In this document: positions 19,487 through 28,262 of the stretch, piece after piece
Layout: each line of letters starts with the position of its first letter
Numbering within the stretch: position 1 is the first letter of the stretch
Source: Bacteroidota bacterium
Lineage (GTDB): Bacteria > Bacteroidota > Bacteroidia > B-17B0 > Aurantibacillaceae
Reading direction: 5' to 3'
Assembly: GCA_016702705.1 (NCBI GenBank)
Contig: JADJDM010000006.1
Coordinates: 248,001 to 312,000 of the forward strand
Length of the DNA stretch: 64,000 nt
Made by a program: the position numbers and the translations under genes
Notes under the pieces: generated by a model
Told to the model about the DNA's origin: nothing
Database searches by the model: none
The model's input: the letters and a program-made list of their open reading frames with translations, nothing else

Positions 19487-19534
19487 TTAAAAAAAACAAG
19501 CTTATACGTTTCTTGTCGACCTATTAACAACAAA

Positions 19535-20880
19535 ATGACGATTATGAAATTACAATCTTACGCATTACACAATTACAAGAACATTGAACAAATTGGGAAA
19601 CTATCCGCTGAACAAATAGAAGCTATTGAAGTAGTTGGAAACGTTTTACCATTCAAAACAAATAATTACGTTGTAAACGAATTAATAAATTGGGATAACC
19701 TAGAAAACGATCCAATGTTTAAACTAACATTTCCTCAAAAAGGAATGTTGAATGAAGAACATTATAAAGCAATGAAAATTGTGCTTGACCATACAAGCAA
19801 CCGAGATGAAATAAAAAACATGGCAAATATTATTAGAAATGAATTAAACCCTCATCCAGCAGGACAAGTTGAACATAATGTTCCAAAATAAATGGAGAAA
19901 AATTTCTGGGGATGCAACATAAATATCAGAGAAACAGTCTATTCTTTCCTAGTCAAGGTCAAACCTGCCACGCATATTGTACATTCTGTTTTAGATGGCC
20001 TCAATTTGTTGGAATGGATGAATTGAAATTTGCAACTAAAGAGGTAAGTCTATTAAGAGATTATGTTCAATCACATAAAGAAGTAACTGATATTTTGTTT
20101 ACTGGTGGCGACCCAATGATTATGAAAGCTAAAATTTTCGCTTCTTACATTCAGCCATTATTAGATGCCGATATTCCTAATTTGCAAACAATCAGAATTG
20201 GAACAAAAGCTTTGGGCTATTGGCCATACAAATTCACTACTGACGACGATGCAGGTGAAATGCTCACACTGTTTGAAGCTATCATCAAAAAAGGGATAAA
20301 TCTTTCTTTCATGGCTCATTTTTCCCATCCAGTTGAATTAGAAACGCCAGCGGTTAAAGAAGCAATTAAAAAGCTCACAAATATTGGTGTACAAATAAGA
20401 ACTCAATCTCCAATTTTAAAACATATAAATGATACTCCTGAAATTTGGGCAGATATGTGGCGAAAACAAGTCAACTTAAATTGCATACCGTATTATATGT
20501 TTATACCAAGAGATACAGGCGCCCAAGAATATTTTGCCATAACACTAGAAAATGCTTGGAAAACATTCCGTAATGCTTACCAGCAAGTTAGTGGTGTTTG
20601 TCGCACAGTTAGAGGCCCGAGCATGTCCTGTACTCCTGGCAAAGTGCAAATACTTGGTGTTACCGAAATTAAAGGGGAAAAAGTATTTGTATTAAGGATG
20701 TTACAAGGCAGAAATCCGGATTGGGTAGCAAAACCATTTTTTGCAAAATACAACCAAAATGCAATTTGGATGGATGATTTGAAACCTGCATTTAATGCTG
20801 AAAGATTTTTCTTTGAAGATGAATTAGAATGGAGGTTCAATGAACACGTGAATGATGCTGAAACCGAAAGATTTGAATAA
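19535..20880 (+). CDS. KamA-family radical SAM protein (lysine 2,3-aminomutase-like), one frameshift
   Basis: The radical SAM cluster motif CHAYCTFC (CxxxCxxC) is visible around residue 145, and the flanking KamA features RNSLFFPSQGQTCHAYC and DILFTGGDPMIM are present. Pieces 19535-19891 and 19912-20880 are one gene: a shift near 19887 leaves KINGEKFLGMQHKY in the second frame. The family moves an amino group with 5'-deoxyadenosyl radical and PLP; the substrate is unknown here, since kamD/E and lysine-fermentation genes are not in the window. An oxygen-sensitive [4Fe-4S] enzyme under an Fnr-like operator is consistent with low-oxygen expression. Confidence 0.88.
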
Positions 20881-20981
20881 TGAAACTGCTTGAATTATCC
20901 TTGATTATTTGTGCTTTTACAATTTCAACTATAGGTTTATTTTCATTCATATTTTATTGGTATATAAAAAGTAAAAAATAA
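20880..20981 (+). CDS. Small single-membrane-helix protein (33 aa)
   Basis: A short ORF starts at an ATG overlapping the kamA stop (TAATG) and stops 1 base before the DUF389 start at 20983. The protein is one hydrophobic helix (ELSLIICAFTISTIGLFSFI) with a positively charged tail (YIKSKK). Exact packing between two operon genes supports translation. The function is unknown; a small accessory subunit of the next membrane protein is a guess. Confidence 0.6.
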   Translation: MKLLELSLIICAFTISTIGLFSFIFYWYIKSKK

Positions 20982-20982
20982 T

Positions 20983-22320
20983 ATGCTATTTGATGAAATA
21001 AAAAAAATTACAAAATACAGGTTTAACCTTAATGAAGACAAAGCGGATGAAAATGAAATTGTAGAGAGTATAAAACGAGGTGTTGAATTTAAGGGAGTAA
21101 ACTTATGGACTTTAATATTTGCAATCTTTATAGCATCAATAGGATTAAACACAAATTCAACTGCTGTAATAATTGGCGCAATGCTTATATCCCCTTTAAT
21201 GGGGCCAATTATGGGCATTGGGCTAGGCGCTGCAATACTTGATTTAGAGCTAATTAAAAAGGCATTGAAAAATTTGCTTTTCGCTACAGTTATAGCACTA
21301 CTTGCATCAAGTATTTATTTCTTCCTTAGTCCACTTCATGAAGCAAAATCCGAATTATTAGCGCGCACCAATCCAACCATTTGGGATGTTTTAATTGCTT
21401 TATTTGGCGGGCTAACTGGTATAATCGAAGGGTCAAGAAAAAACATTGGAAATGCAATTCCCGGGGTTGCAATTGCAACAGCATTAATGCCTCCATTATG
21501 CACTGCGGGTTTCGGACTAGCAATTGGTAACTTTACATTCTTAATTGGTGCTTTCTATTTATATTTAATAAATTGTTTTTTCATTTGCCTTTCAACCTAC
21601 TGGATAATTAAATTACTTCGCTTCAAAAAAGTTGAATCAGTAAATCAACCAGTACAAAATATAATTAAACGTTTAATTATAATTTTTTCAGTGGCAATAA
21701 TTGCCCCCACTTTGTATTTTGGATATGTACTCGTTAAACAAGAGCTGTTCACGAAAAATGCTAATGAGTATATTACAAATGAAATAATTAGTGATTCATT
21801 ATTTGTAATAAATAAAAAAATTAAAGCTTCTGATAATTCAATAGAATTAGTTGTTTTAGGAGATGATTTGAATGAAAAAAAATTAGCTCATATTAAACGG
21901 AAAAAAAACAACTATGGTTTAGAAGAATCAAATCTTATTATTACAAATGCGAAGACAGGCATTGAAACAGGAGAAGAGAACTACTCCAAAATAATTGATG
22001 AATTATTCTTAACAAACAAAAGTAATCTAAGTAAAAAAGATTCATTAATAAACATCTTAAAAAAAGAACAATTCATTAGCCAAAAATTAAAAATCGACGA
22101 GAAAAGTTTATTGAAAGAATTTAATATATTATTTGGAAAAACAAACCTATTTTCAGTAAATAAAACTATTATATTTGACGATACATATAAAGCAAAAGAC
22201 ACTTTAGTTATTTTATATGTGAACCCGAAGGAAAAAACAATGGACTTTCCTAAAGATAAAATTAAGGAATGGTTAAAAGCCAGAACTAAATCTAAAGAAG
22301 CGAAAGTAATAATTGAATGA
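20983..22320 (+). CDS. DUF389 membrane protein
   Basis: The 445-residue protein belongs to the DUF389 (TIGR00341-like) family. It has about six membrane helices in residues 40-225 with the conserved VIIGAMLISPLMGPIMGIG and GVAIATALMPPLCTAGFGLA motifs, then a soluble C-terminal domain (230-445) with charged, Lys-rich sequence. The molecular activity of this family is not established. The gene follows kamA and the small membrane ORF and overlaps or abuts the ClC gene, so it is probably in the same transcript. Confidence 0.85.
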   Translation: MLFDEIKKITKYRFNLNEDKADENEIVESIKRGVEFKGVNLWTLIFAIFIASIGLNTNSTAVIIGAMLISPLMGPIMGIGLGAAILDLELIKKALKNLLFATVIALLASSIYFFLSPLHEAKSELLARTNPTIWDVLIALFGGLTGIIEGSRKNIGNAIPGVAIATALMPPLCTAGFGLAIGNFTFLIGAFYLYLINCFFICLSTYWIIKLLRFKKVESVNQPVQNIIKRLIIIFSVAIIAPTLYFGYVLVKQELFTKNANEYITNEIISDSLFVINKKIKASDNSIELVVLGDDLNEKKLAHIKRKKNNYGLEESNLIITNAKTGIETGEENYSKIIDELFLTNKSNLSKKDSLINILKKEQFISQKLKIDEKSLLKEFNILFGKTNLFSVNKTIIFDDTYKAKDTLVILYVNPKEKTMDFPKDKIKEWLKARTKSKEAKVIIE

Positions 22321-22321
22321 A

Positions 22322-24100
22322 ATGGAAATTAAGAATATAAATTTCATAGAGAAGTTAATCAATTGGATACATGAAAAAACAAACGAGAAACAATTCTTAA
22401 TTTTTTCAAGTATATTAGTAGGAATAAGTGCAGGTATAGCAGCTGTAATTTTAAAACTATTCGTCTTTTTTATAAGACAATATCTTGTTGAAGATTACTT
22501 TTTAAAATTTGATTATAAATACATTTACCTTGCACTACCTCTAATTGGAATTGGCGCTACCGTATTTATTGTTAAGTATGCTTTTAAAAACAATTTAAAC
22601 AGAGGAAATACAGCAATACTTTTTTCTATTGCGAAAAAAAGTAGTTTTCTCCCCTTTCATCAAATGTATTCTCATATTATTACAAGTGGCTTAACGGTTG
22701 GTTTTGGTGGGTCAGCTGGGCTTGAGTCTCCTATTGTTAGTACAGGCTCTGCAATAGGTTCCAATTTTGCCAAAACATACAAATTAAGTTACAAGGATAG
22801 AACTTTACTATTGGCTGCGGGTGCTGCTGGCGGTATTGCAGGAGCATTTAATGCGCCAATTGCAGGAGTATTATTTGCATTAGAAGTAATTTTAGTAGAT
22901 ATGAGTTTGGGAGCATTTATTCCGCTTTTAATTGCTGCTGCTTCAGGAGCTTTATTGTCGAAGATAATTTTACATGAAAGTAGTTTATTGTTTTTTAACT
23001 TAAAACAACCATTCGATTATCATAATGTTCCCTTCTATATTATTCTTGGTTTATTAGCAGGAACAGTTTCTCTTTATTACGTTAACTTTTTTGATAAAGT
23101 TGAATCTAAATTCTCCAAAATAAAATCTGGATTTACTAAATGGATTGTAGGAGGTATTTGCCTGGCATTTTTATTTGCCCTTTTCCCTTCATTATTTGGA
23201 GAAGGATATGAAAGCATTAAAAACCTTTCTGAATTAAAAGGAACAGAACTATTTAAAGATAGTTTGTTAGTTGATTATATTGGCGACAAATGGATATTAT
23301 TATTATTTATTGTATTAACACTTTTCTTAAAAGCAGTTGCTGCAGGTATAACCTTGGGTAGCGGAGGTAATGGAGGAAACTTTGCCCCCTCATTATTTGT
23401 TGGTGCAACACTAGGTTTTGCATTTGCATTTTTCTTAACGCTACTTGGATTTTCGAATATACCTGTAAGTAATTTTACCATTGTTGCTATGGCAGGAATA
23501 TTAAGTGGTGTTTTTCATGCGCCGCTAACTGGTATATTTTTAATTGCCGAAATAACTGGAGGATATGAACTGATTATCCCATTAATGATTGTTTCTGCTA
23601 TTAGCTTTATCATTGTTAAATATTTTCATCCGGAATCATTAGATGTGAGAAGATTAAAGCAAAAAGGTGCATTTGTTTCAGACAATAAAGATTCGAGTTT
23701 GTTAAGTAAAATAGACACGAAAGAAATAATTGAAACCGACTTTACTTCCATTCATTTCAAATCTTCGCTCAGAGACATTGTTGAAACAATTAAACATTGC
23801 AAAAGAAATACATTTCCTGTAGTTAAAAAAAACAACAAACTAATTGGCATTATATACTTAGATAATATTCGCGAAGAAATGTTTAATCCAGAGCTTTACG
23901 ATAAAATAACAGCAAAGGAAGTAATGAGAAAACCCACAAAAATAATCGACGTTAATGAAGATATTTTTTCGATTATGAAAAAATTTGAAGAATCGGGGCA
24001 ATGGAATTTACCTGTTGTTGAAAATGGAATTTACATTGGCTTTTTATCTAAATCTAGTATACTAGATAAATATAGAAACCAGCTTTTGACTTCTATGTAA
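22322..24100 (+). CDS. ClC-family chloride channel/antiporter with C-terminal CBS domains
   Basis: The protein of about 590 residues has a ClC core (residues 25-440) with the selectivity-filter motifs GSAGLESPIVSTGSAIGSNF, GAAGGIAGAFNAPIAGVLFALE and GSGGNGGNFAPSLFVGA. Two CBS domains follow (475-590). The second filter Glu is in ESPIV, and the proton Glu is harder to judge. I chose the ATG at 22322 over the TTG at 22313, which overlaps the DUF389 stop. It transports Cl-, possibly with protons, and the CBS pair suggests control by nucleotides. Confidence 0.9.
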   Translation: MEIKNINFIEKLINWIHEKTNEKQFLIFSSILVGISAGIAAVILKLFVFFIRQYLVEDYFLKFDYKYIYLALPLIGIGATVFIVKYAFKNNLNRGNTAILFSIAKKSSFLPFHQMYSHIITSGLTVGFGGSAGLESPIVSTGSAIGSNFAKTYKLSYKDRTLLLAAGAAGGIAGAFNAPIAGVLFALEVILVDMSLGAFIPLLIAAASGALLSKIILHESSLLFFNLKQPFDYHNVPFYIILGLLAGTVSLYYVNFFDKVESKFSKIKSGFTKWIVGGICLAFLFALFPSLFGEGYESIKNLSELKGTELFKDSLLVDYIGDKWILLLFIVLTLFLKAVAAGITLGSGGNGGNFAPSLFVGATLGFAFAFFLTLLGFSNIPVSNFTIVAMAGILSGVFHAPLTGIFLIAEITGGYELIIPLMIVSAISFIIVKYFHPESLDVRRLKQKGAFVSDNKDSSLLSKIDTKEIIETDFTSIHFKSSLRDIVETIKHCKRNTFPVVKKNNKLIGIIYLDNIREEMFNPELYDKITAKEVMRKPTKIIDVNEDIFSIMKKFEESGQWNLPVVENGIYIGFLSKSSILDKYRNQLLTSM

Positions 24101-24103
24101 TAT

Positions 24104-24194
24104 TTACAAAAACATAAAAGCAAAGGATAGTAAAAAGATAAGTTTTAGTTATACGATTAAAGCTCCGAAGGAGATTCCGATTGCTGTTAGATAG
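24104..24194 (+). pseudogene. 3' end remnant of a second DUF4139 gene
   Basis: In frame, the segment reads NIKAKDSKKISFSYTIKAPK followed by EIPIAVR and a stop. This is nearly the same protein end as the DUF4139 gene stopping at 16738, but the DNA differs mainly at silent positions, so it is a diverged paralog rather than a recent copy. No upstream part of the gene is present; the ClC gene ends 4 bases before it. It is therefore a fragment left by an insertion or deletion. Confidence 0.8.
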
Positions 24195-24228
24195 TTATTT
24201 ATACTTTTGAATTTAAATTATAATAAAT

Positions 24229-24266
24229 AAAAAATCCCGTTCATAAAATATGAACGGGATTTTTTT
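24229..24266. terminator. Bidirectional terminator between ClC and PiT genes
   Basis: AAAAAATCCCGTTCATA and TATGAACGGGATTTTTT form a 17-bp stem with a 3-base loop and an A-run/T-run on either side. It serves the convergent ends of the ClC operon and the phosphate transporter gene. Confidence 0.9.
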
Positions 24267-24281
24267 GACACTAAATATTGC

Positions 24282-25676
24282 TTAATTAAATAACCAACGG
24301 AACAATAAAAACAATCCTCCCGATAATATGATTGTAACAGGCAATGTTAACACCCATGCTAAAAATATATTTGTAACTGTTTTCTTTTGTAAATTTTTTA
24401 ATCCTTTTTTAGCAACCATAGAGCCCATAATACCACTTGATAACATATGCGTGGTACTTACTGGAACTTTATATGCAGTTGCAACGCCAATACCAATTGA
24501 AGCTACAATCTCAGCACTCGCACCTTGAGCATAACTCATGTGTTGCTTACCAATTTTTTCTCCAATTGTCTTTACAACACGTTTCCAGCCAATCATTGTA
24601 CCTAAACCTAATGAAATAGATATCATAATGATTACCCAATTAGGAGCAAATTCTACTAACTTCTTTGCACTTTCAATTTCAGTTTTTAATGTAGCAGCTT
24701 CTTTATCTGTAATCGCAACGTTATCACGGTTTTTTAAAAGTTTACCTGCTGCTTTTGTAATCTTAACAATATCTTTTCTCAATTCAAATCTATCTTTTAA
24801 CTCAATTTCGGTAGCAAGTGTTTTCGTTGAAATAGCTTCTGAATAATGCTTTGTATGACTAATAATTGTATTGTAATTTTTTCTTTCATCAGCACCAAAT
24901 TTTGTAGTATCTGTTGCCGAAATGATTTTTTCAATACTTACAACATTTGCATTAATACTTTGTAAGTTAACTGATTCATCTAACGAATAATAAGAAGGCA
25001 TCACTGCAATTAAAATCATCATTACTAAACCTACACCTTTTTGACCATCATTTTGTCCGTGAAAAAAGCTAACAGTACCGCAGGTTGTCCATAAAATCAT
25101 TCTAATCCAAATGGGTGGTTTTTGACCAGGAACAGCTTCTTTATAGAACGAATCATTTTTAATAAATCTTTTAAATATGAAAAGAATAACAATTGCCAAG
25201 GCAAAACCACCGAAAGGTGATATTAGTAATGCCCAACCTGTATCAATTGCTTTATCCCAGTTAACTGCATCTAATTTTCCGTTTATAAAAAAGAAAGATA
25301 ATCCAATACCCAAAATTGATCCAATCAACGTATGAGAACTGGAAGAAGGAATACCAAAATACCAAGTTCCTGCATTCCATATAATAGCGGAAATGAGCAA
25401 AGCCATTATCATGGCTATACCATTATATGGATTTGTATCTACCAACACCTCCATTGGCAGCAAGTTTACAATTCCCATTGCAACACCAATACCTCCAGTT
25501 AAAACACCTAAAAAATTCAACAATCCGCTATAAACTACTGCGGTAGTAGGTTTCATACTATTTGTATAAATTACTGTAGCAACAGCATTTGCTGTATCGT
25601 GAAAACCATTAACAAATTCGAAAGCAACTGCCAAAAACAAGCAGATTATAAGTAGTATTAAAATTCCAGTCGTCAT
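24282..25676 (-). CDS. PiT-family inorganic phosphate transporter
   Basis: The 464-residue protein has two halves with the PiT signature: the N-terminal FEFVNGFHDTANAVATVIYT and the C-terminal GIGVATAYKVPVSTTHMLSS. A long soluble loop (about 235-340, helical and charged) separates the halves, as in Bacteroidota members. It imports phosphate with H+ or Na+ through the inner membrane. The phosphate-selective porin directly upstream, on the same strand, completes an uptake route. Confidence 0.93.
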   Translation of the reverse strand: MTTGILILLIICLFLAVAFEFVNGFHDTANAVATVIYTNSMKPTTAVVYSGLLNFLGVLTGGIGVAMGIVNLLPMEVLVDTNPYNGIAMIMALLISAIIWNAGTWYFGIPSSSSHTLIGSILGIGLSFFFINGKLDAVNWDKAIDTGWALLISPFGGFALAIVILFIFKRFIKNDSFYKEAVPGQKPPIWIRMILWTTCGTVSFFHGQNDGQKGVGLVMMILIAVMPSYYSLDESVNLQSINANVVSIEKIISATDTTKFGADERKNYNTIISHTKHYSEAISTKTLATEIELKDRFELRKDIVKITKAAGKLLKNRDNVAITDKEAATLKTEIESAKKLVEFAPNWVIIMISISLGLGTMIGWKRVVKTIGEKIGKQHMSYAQGASAEIVASIGIGVATAYKVPVSTTHMLSSGIMGSMVAKKGLKNLQKKTVTNIFLAWVLTLPVTIILSGGLFLLFRWLFN

Positions 25677-25734
25677 ATTTTTCTAATTTTTCGTAAAAGT
25701 AAATCTAATAAATAAGTTCAATGTTAAGTTAAAG

Positions 25735-26940
25735 TTAAATTCCCAATTCCACCTGAAAAACACCAAATAAATTTTTGTTATGGTCGGTTTGGTCACTCAA
25801 TTTTCTATCTCTATTATAAAACACATTAAATTGGGCTTTTACTTTATGTTTCATTATATACTTTGTAACACCCAATCCGTACTGCTCATTTTGATTCATT
25901 AAAGAATACAATTCGTTTTGAGGTGTAACTAAACTATGACGTGCTGCAATTTCCCATCTGCTTTTAAAACAATAGCTTATTTGAGTATTTATTCCATCAC
26001 CATCAACAATAAAACGCGTATTGCTTCCACTTTTAGTTATTGGATTTTTATCTGTATCTCTTCTCATATATTCAGCCGTTAAAGCAAATCCTTTATACTT
26101 CACTAAAAAATCTGCAAAATAAGTACTGTAACTGCGTGCAGCATACAAATCTTTTCCTAATTGCCCCTGTGTTCTAACTGCCATATCGTTTAAATGATAA
26201 CCACCTGCTAATGAAATTTTCGGTTTTTCCTCACGAGCTACGTCACCTTCAAAATAATCTCCACCGTCAGTAAAATCGCCCAAAGGCAATAACTCAAGTC
26301 GTCCAGTATAAGCTAAACCCGAATTGCTTCCAACACTATTTCTTCCTTCACCTGAAGTAATTGCCGTTTTTAGTATTGTTTTAAAAGTGCTTCCAATTTT
26401 AAAACTATAATTAGCAAAAAAACCAAAATCGCGGTCCAATGTAAAATTTGCATTAACAGGAGAGCGGTCATAAAATTGTAATGTCCCAGAAGAGTTAACA
26501 CGTTGGCGGTTACCAGGTAGTTTACCTTGTCCAAAACCTAATTGTAAATGTTTTGTTGGTTTATAAAAAATAATTGCATCTCTCACAACATTTGGACTTG
26601 TATTGTTTACAGAAGCATCTGCCATGCTCCAATCCATATCACCACGCGAAAAGGACAATTGTAAGTAATAAGTTAATTTTGGATTATACATATGTCCGTA
26701 AAAAGTTAAACGACATCTTCTAACTCGTGCTTCCCAAGAATTTGGACTTAAATCCTCGTCAGAAACAGTTGTCATCATAAAACGATTCTGCATTCTGAAA
26801 CGCATGTTAATCGAATAAGAACTATCTGGAGTAGAAATACCGATACCATTTTTAAAACTCACAGTAGGAGTTTTATCCTGAGAATAAAAAGCATTTGTAA
26901 ACAAAACGCTAAGCAAAAGGCAGATAATTGTTTTTTTCAC
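25735..26940 (-). CDS. Phosphate-selective porin (OprO/OprP family)
   Basis: The 401-residue protein starts with a signal peptide (MKKTIICLLLSVLFTNAFYSQ) and is a predicted 16-strand beta-barrel. Family motifs are visible: NSWEARVRRCRLTFYGHMYN, GQGKLPGNRQRVNSSG, and RDFGFFANYSF. It is an outer-membrane channel, presumably for phosphate, with the PiT transporter next on the strand (gap about 58 bases). The gap before the porin holds an inverted repeat at 26987-27009. Confidence 0.88.
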   Translation of the reverse strand: MKKTIICLLLSVLFTNAFYSQDKTPTVSFKNGIGISTPDSSYSINMRFRMQNRFMMTTVSDEDLSPNSWEARVRRCRLTFYGHMYNPKLTYYLQLSFSRGDMDWSMADASVNNTSPNVVRDAIIFYKPTKHLQLGFGQGKLPGNRQRVNSSGTLQFYDRSPVNANFTLDRDFGFFANYSFKIGSTFKTILKTAITSGEGRNSVGSNSGLAYTGRLELLPLGDFTDGGDYFEGDVAREEKPKISLAGGYHLNDMAVRTQGQLGKDLYAARSYSTYFADFLVKYKGFALTAEYMRRDTDKNPITKSGSNTRFIVDGDGINTQISYCFKSRWEIAARHSLVTPQNELYSLMNQNEQYGLGVTKYIMKHKVKAQFNVFYNRDRKLSDQTDHNKNLFGVFQVELGI

Positions 26941-26986
26941 GTTAACTGAATATTAATTTTCCGCAAAAAAACTATAAATAGATTAG

Positions 26987-27009
26987 CTTAACATCTCCTT
27001 AATGTTAAG
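26987..27009. promoter_or_regulatory. Inverted repeat upstream of the phosphate porin
   Basis: CTTAACAT (26987-26994) and ATGTTAAG (27002-27009) form 8-bp arms around a 7-base spacer. A related ATGTTAAGTTAAAGTTAA lies at 25721-25738 before PiT. Both could be binding sites for a phosphate regulator; this is a guess from shared sequence. Confidence 0.4.
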
Positions 27010-27051
27010 GAATTGTTATCAATTGTAAATAAATGGTTATCAGAAATTTAA

Positions 27052-28128
27052 TTAATTTTTACGTACCCTTGGATCAAGGATTCCGTAGGCAATATCAACA
27101 AAGATATTGGTTACCACAAAGAAAAGGGCGAATACTAAAGTAGAACCCATTACTACTGGAAGGTCATTTTTAGATAATGCTTCGAACACCTCGTTTCCAA
27201 TGCCTTTCCAACTAAAGATACGTTCAACTAAAACAGCACCCGCCATTAAACCTGCAAACCAACCCGAGATAGCTGTTACAACTGGATTTAAAGCGTTTTT
27301 AAGCGCATGTTTAACTAACACTTTATAAAAAGTTAATCCCTTTGCTTTGGCTGTACGAATGTAATCTTGCGATAATACATCTAATAATGAACTTCTTGTT
27401 AACTGAACAATAACTGCTAATGGGCGCATTCCCATTGTTATGGTTGGTAAAATTAAATTTTTCAAATCGAGTTTTTCGCCTTCCCACACATCATCTGTAA
27501 ATAAACTTCCAATGGGACTGAGGCCAGTATAATCGGCCAAAACGAAGCCAAAAAGCCAAGAAATAATAATGGCAACGAAAAAAGCAGGCGCCGACATTCC
27601 TAATGCGGAAAGAATAAGAGCTAATCTATCAAAAAATGTATCCTTTTTAACAGCCGCCAAAACACCAAGGAAAATACCGAAAATGGAGGCGACAATAATA
27701 GAACTTAAAGCTAAAACTGCCGTTTCGGGCAATGTTTCGGATATAATTTCGGATACTTTACGTTTGGTAATATAGGAACGCCTTAAATAAGGCTGTTTAA
27801 CCACCATACAAGTTCCTTCGCCAAAAGAAACTACTTTATTGTATGAATACTTGCTACTATCTAAATAATAAGGGCTATTGTGGTCGTCAGCATTGTGAAA
27901 GGATAAAAACGACAAATCGTTTAAATACATAAAATACTGAGTAACAAGTGGTTTATCTCTGCCTAAATCCTTGTTAATAGCTTCAATTGCGTCTTTATTA
28001 GCACGTTGGCCAAGCATAACAGTTGCTGGGTCGCCAGGAAGTACGTTGAATAAGAAAAATATCACCGTAACAACGCCAAATAGCACCAGAGAACCCTCAA
28101 ATATCTTCTTAAAAATGAATTTTATCAC
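27052..28128 (-). CDS. Peptide/nickel ABC transporter permease (DppB/OppB type)
   Basis: The 358-residue protein starts with the typical helix VFFLFNVLPGDPATVMLGQ and has the BPD-type permease domain with about six helices. The EAA-loop region is RTAKAKGLTFYKVLVKHALKN. A short insertion (about residues 75-110) is rich in Asp, Asn and Ser. It would import oligopeptides or another ligand with a second permease, two ATPases and a binding protein; none of these are adjacent in this window. It is also separate from the phosphate genes, with 110 bases between. Confidence 0.9.
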   Translation of the reverse strand: MIKFIFKKIFEGSLVLFGVVTVIFFLFNVLPGDPATVMLGQRANKDAIEAINKDLGRDKPLVTQYFMYLNDLSFLSFHNADDHNSPYYLDSSKYSYNKVVSFGEGTCMVVKQPYLRRSYITKRKVSEIISETLPETAVLALSSIIVASIFGIFLGVLAAVKKDTFFDRLALILSALGMSAPAFFVAIIISWLFGFVLADYTGLSPIGSLFTDDVWEGEKLDLKNLILPTITMGMRPLAVIVQLTRSSLLDVLSQDYIRTAKAKGLTFYKVLVKHALKNALNPVVTAISGWFAGLMAGAVLVERIFSWKGIGNEVFEALSKNDLPVVMGSTLVFALFFVVTNIFVDIAYGILDPRVRKN

Positions 28129-28262
28129 AAATCAGTTATTACGAACTACGAAATAAACAATAATTTCCGAAATTAAGTAAAGTTTTAGATAATTTCATTT
28201 TATTTACCGACCAATAGTTTTAATCTCATTTTAATCTTTAAATTCACGTTCCAATTTTAGTT

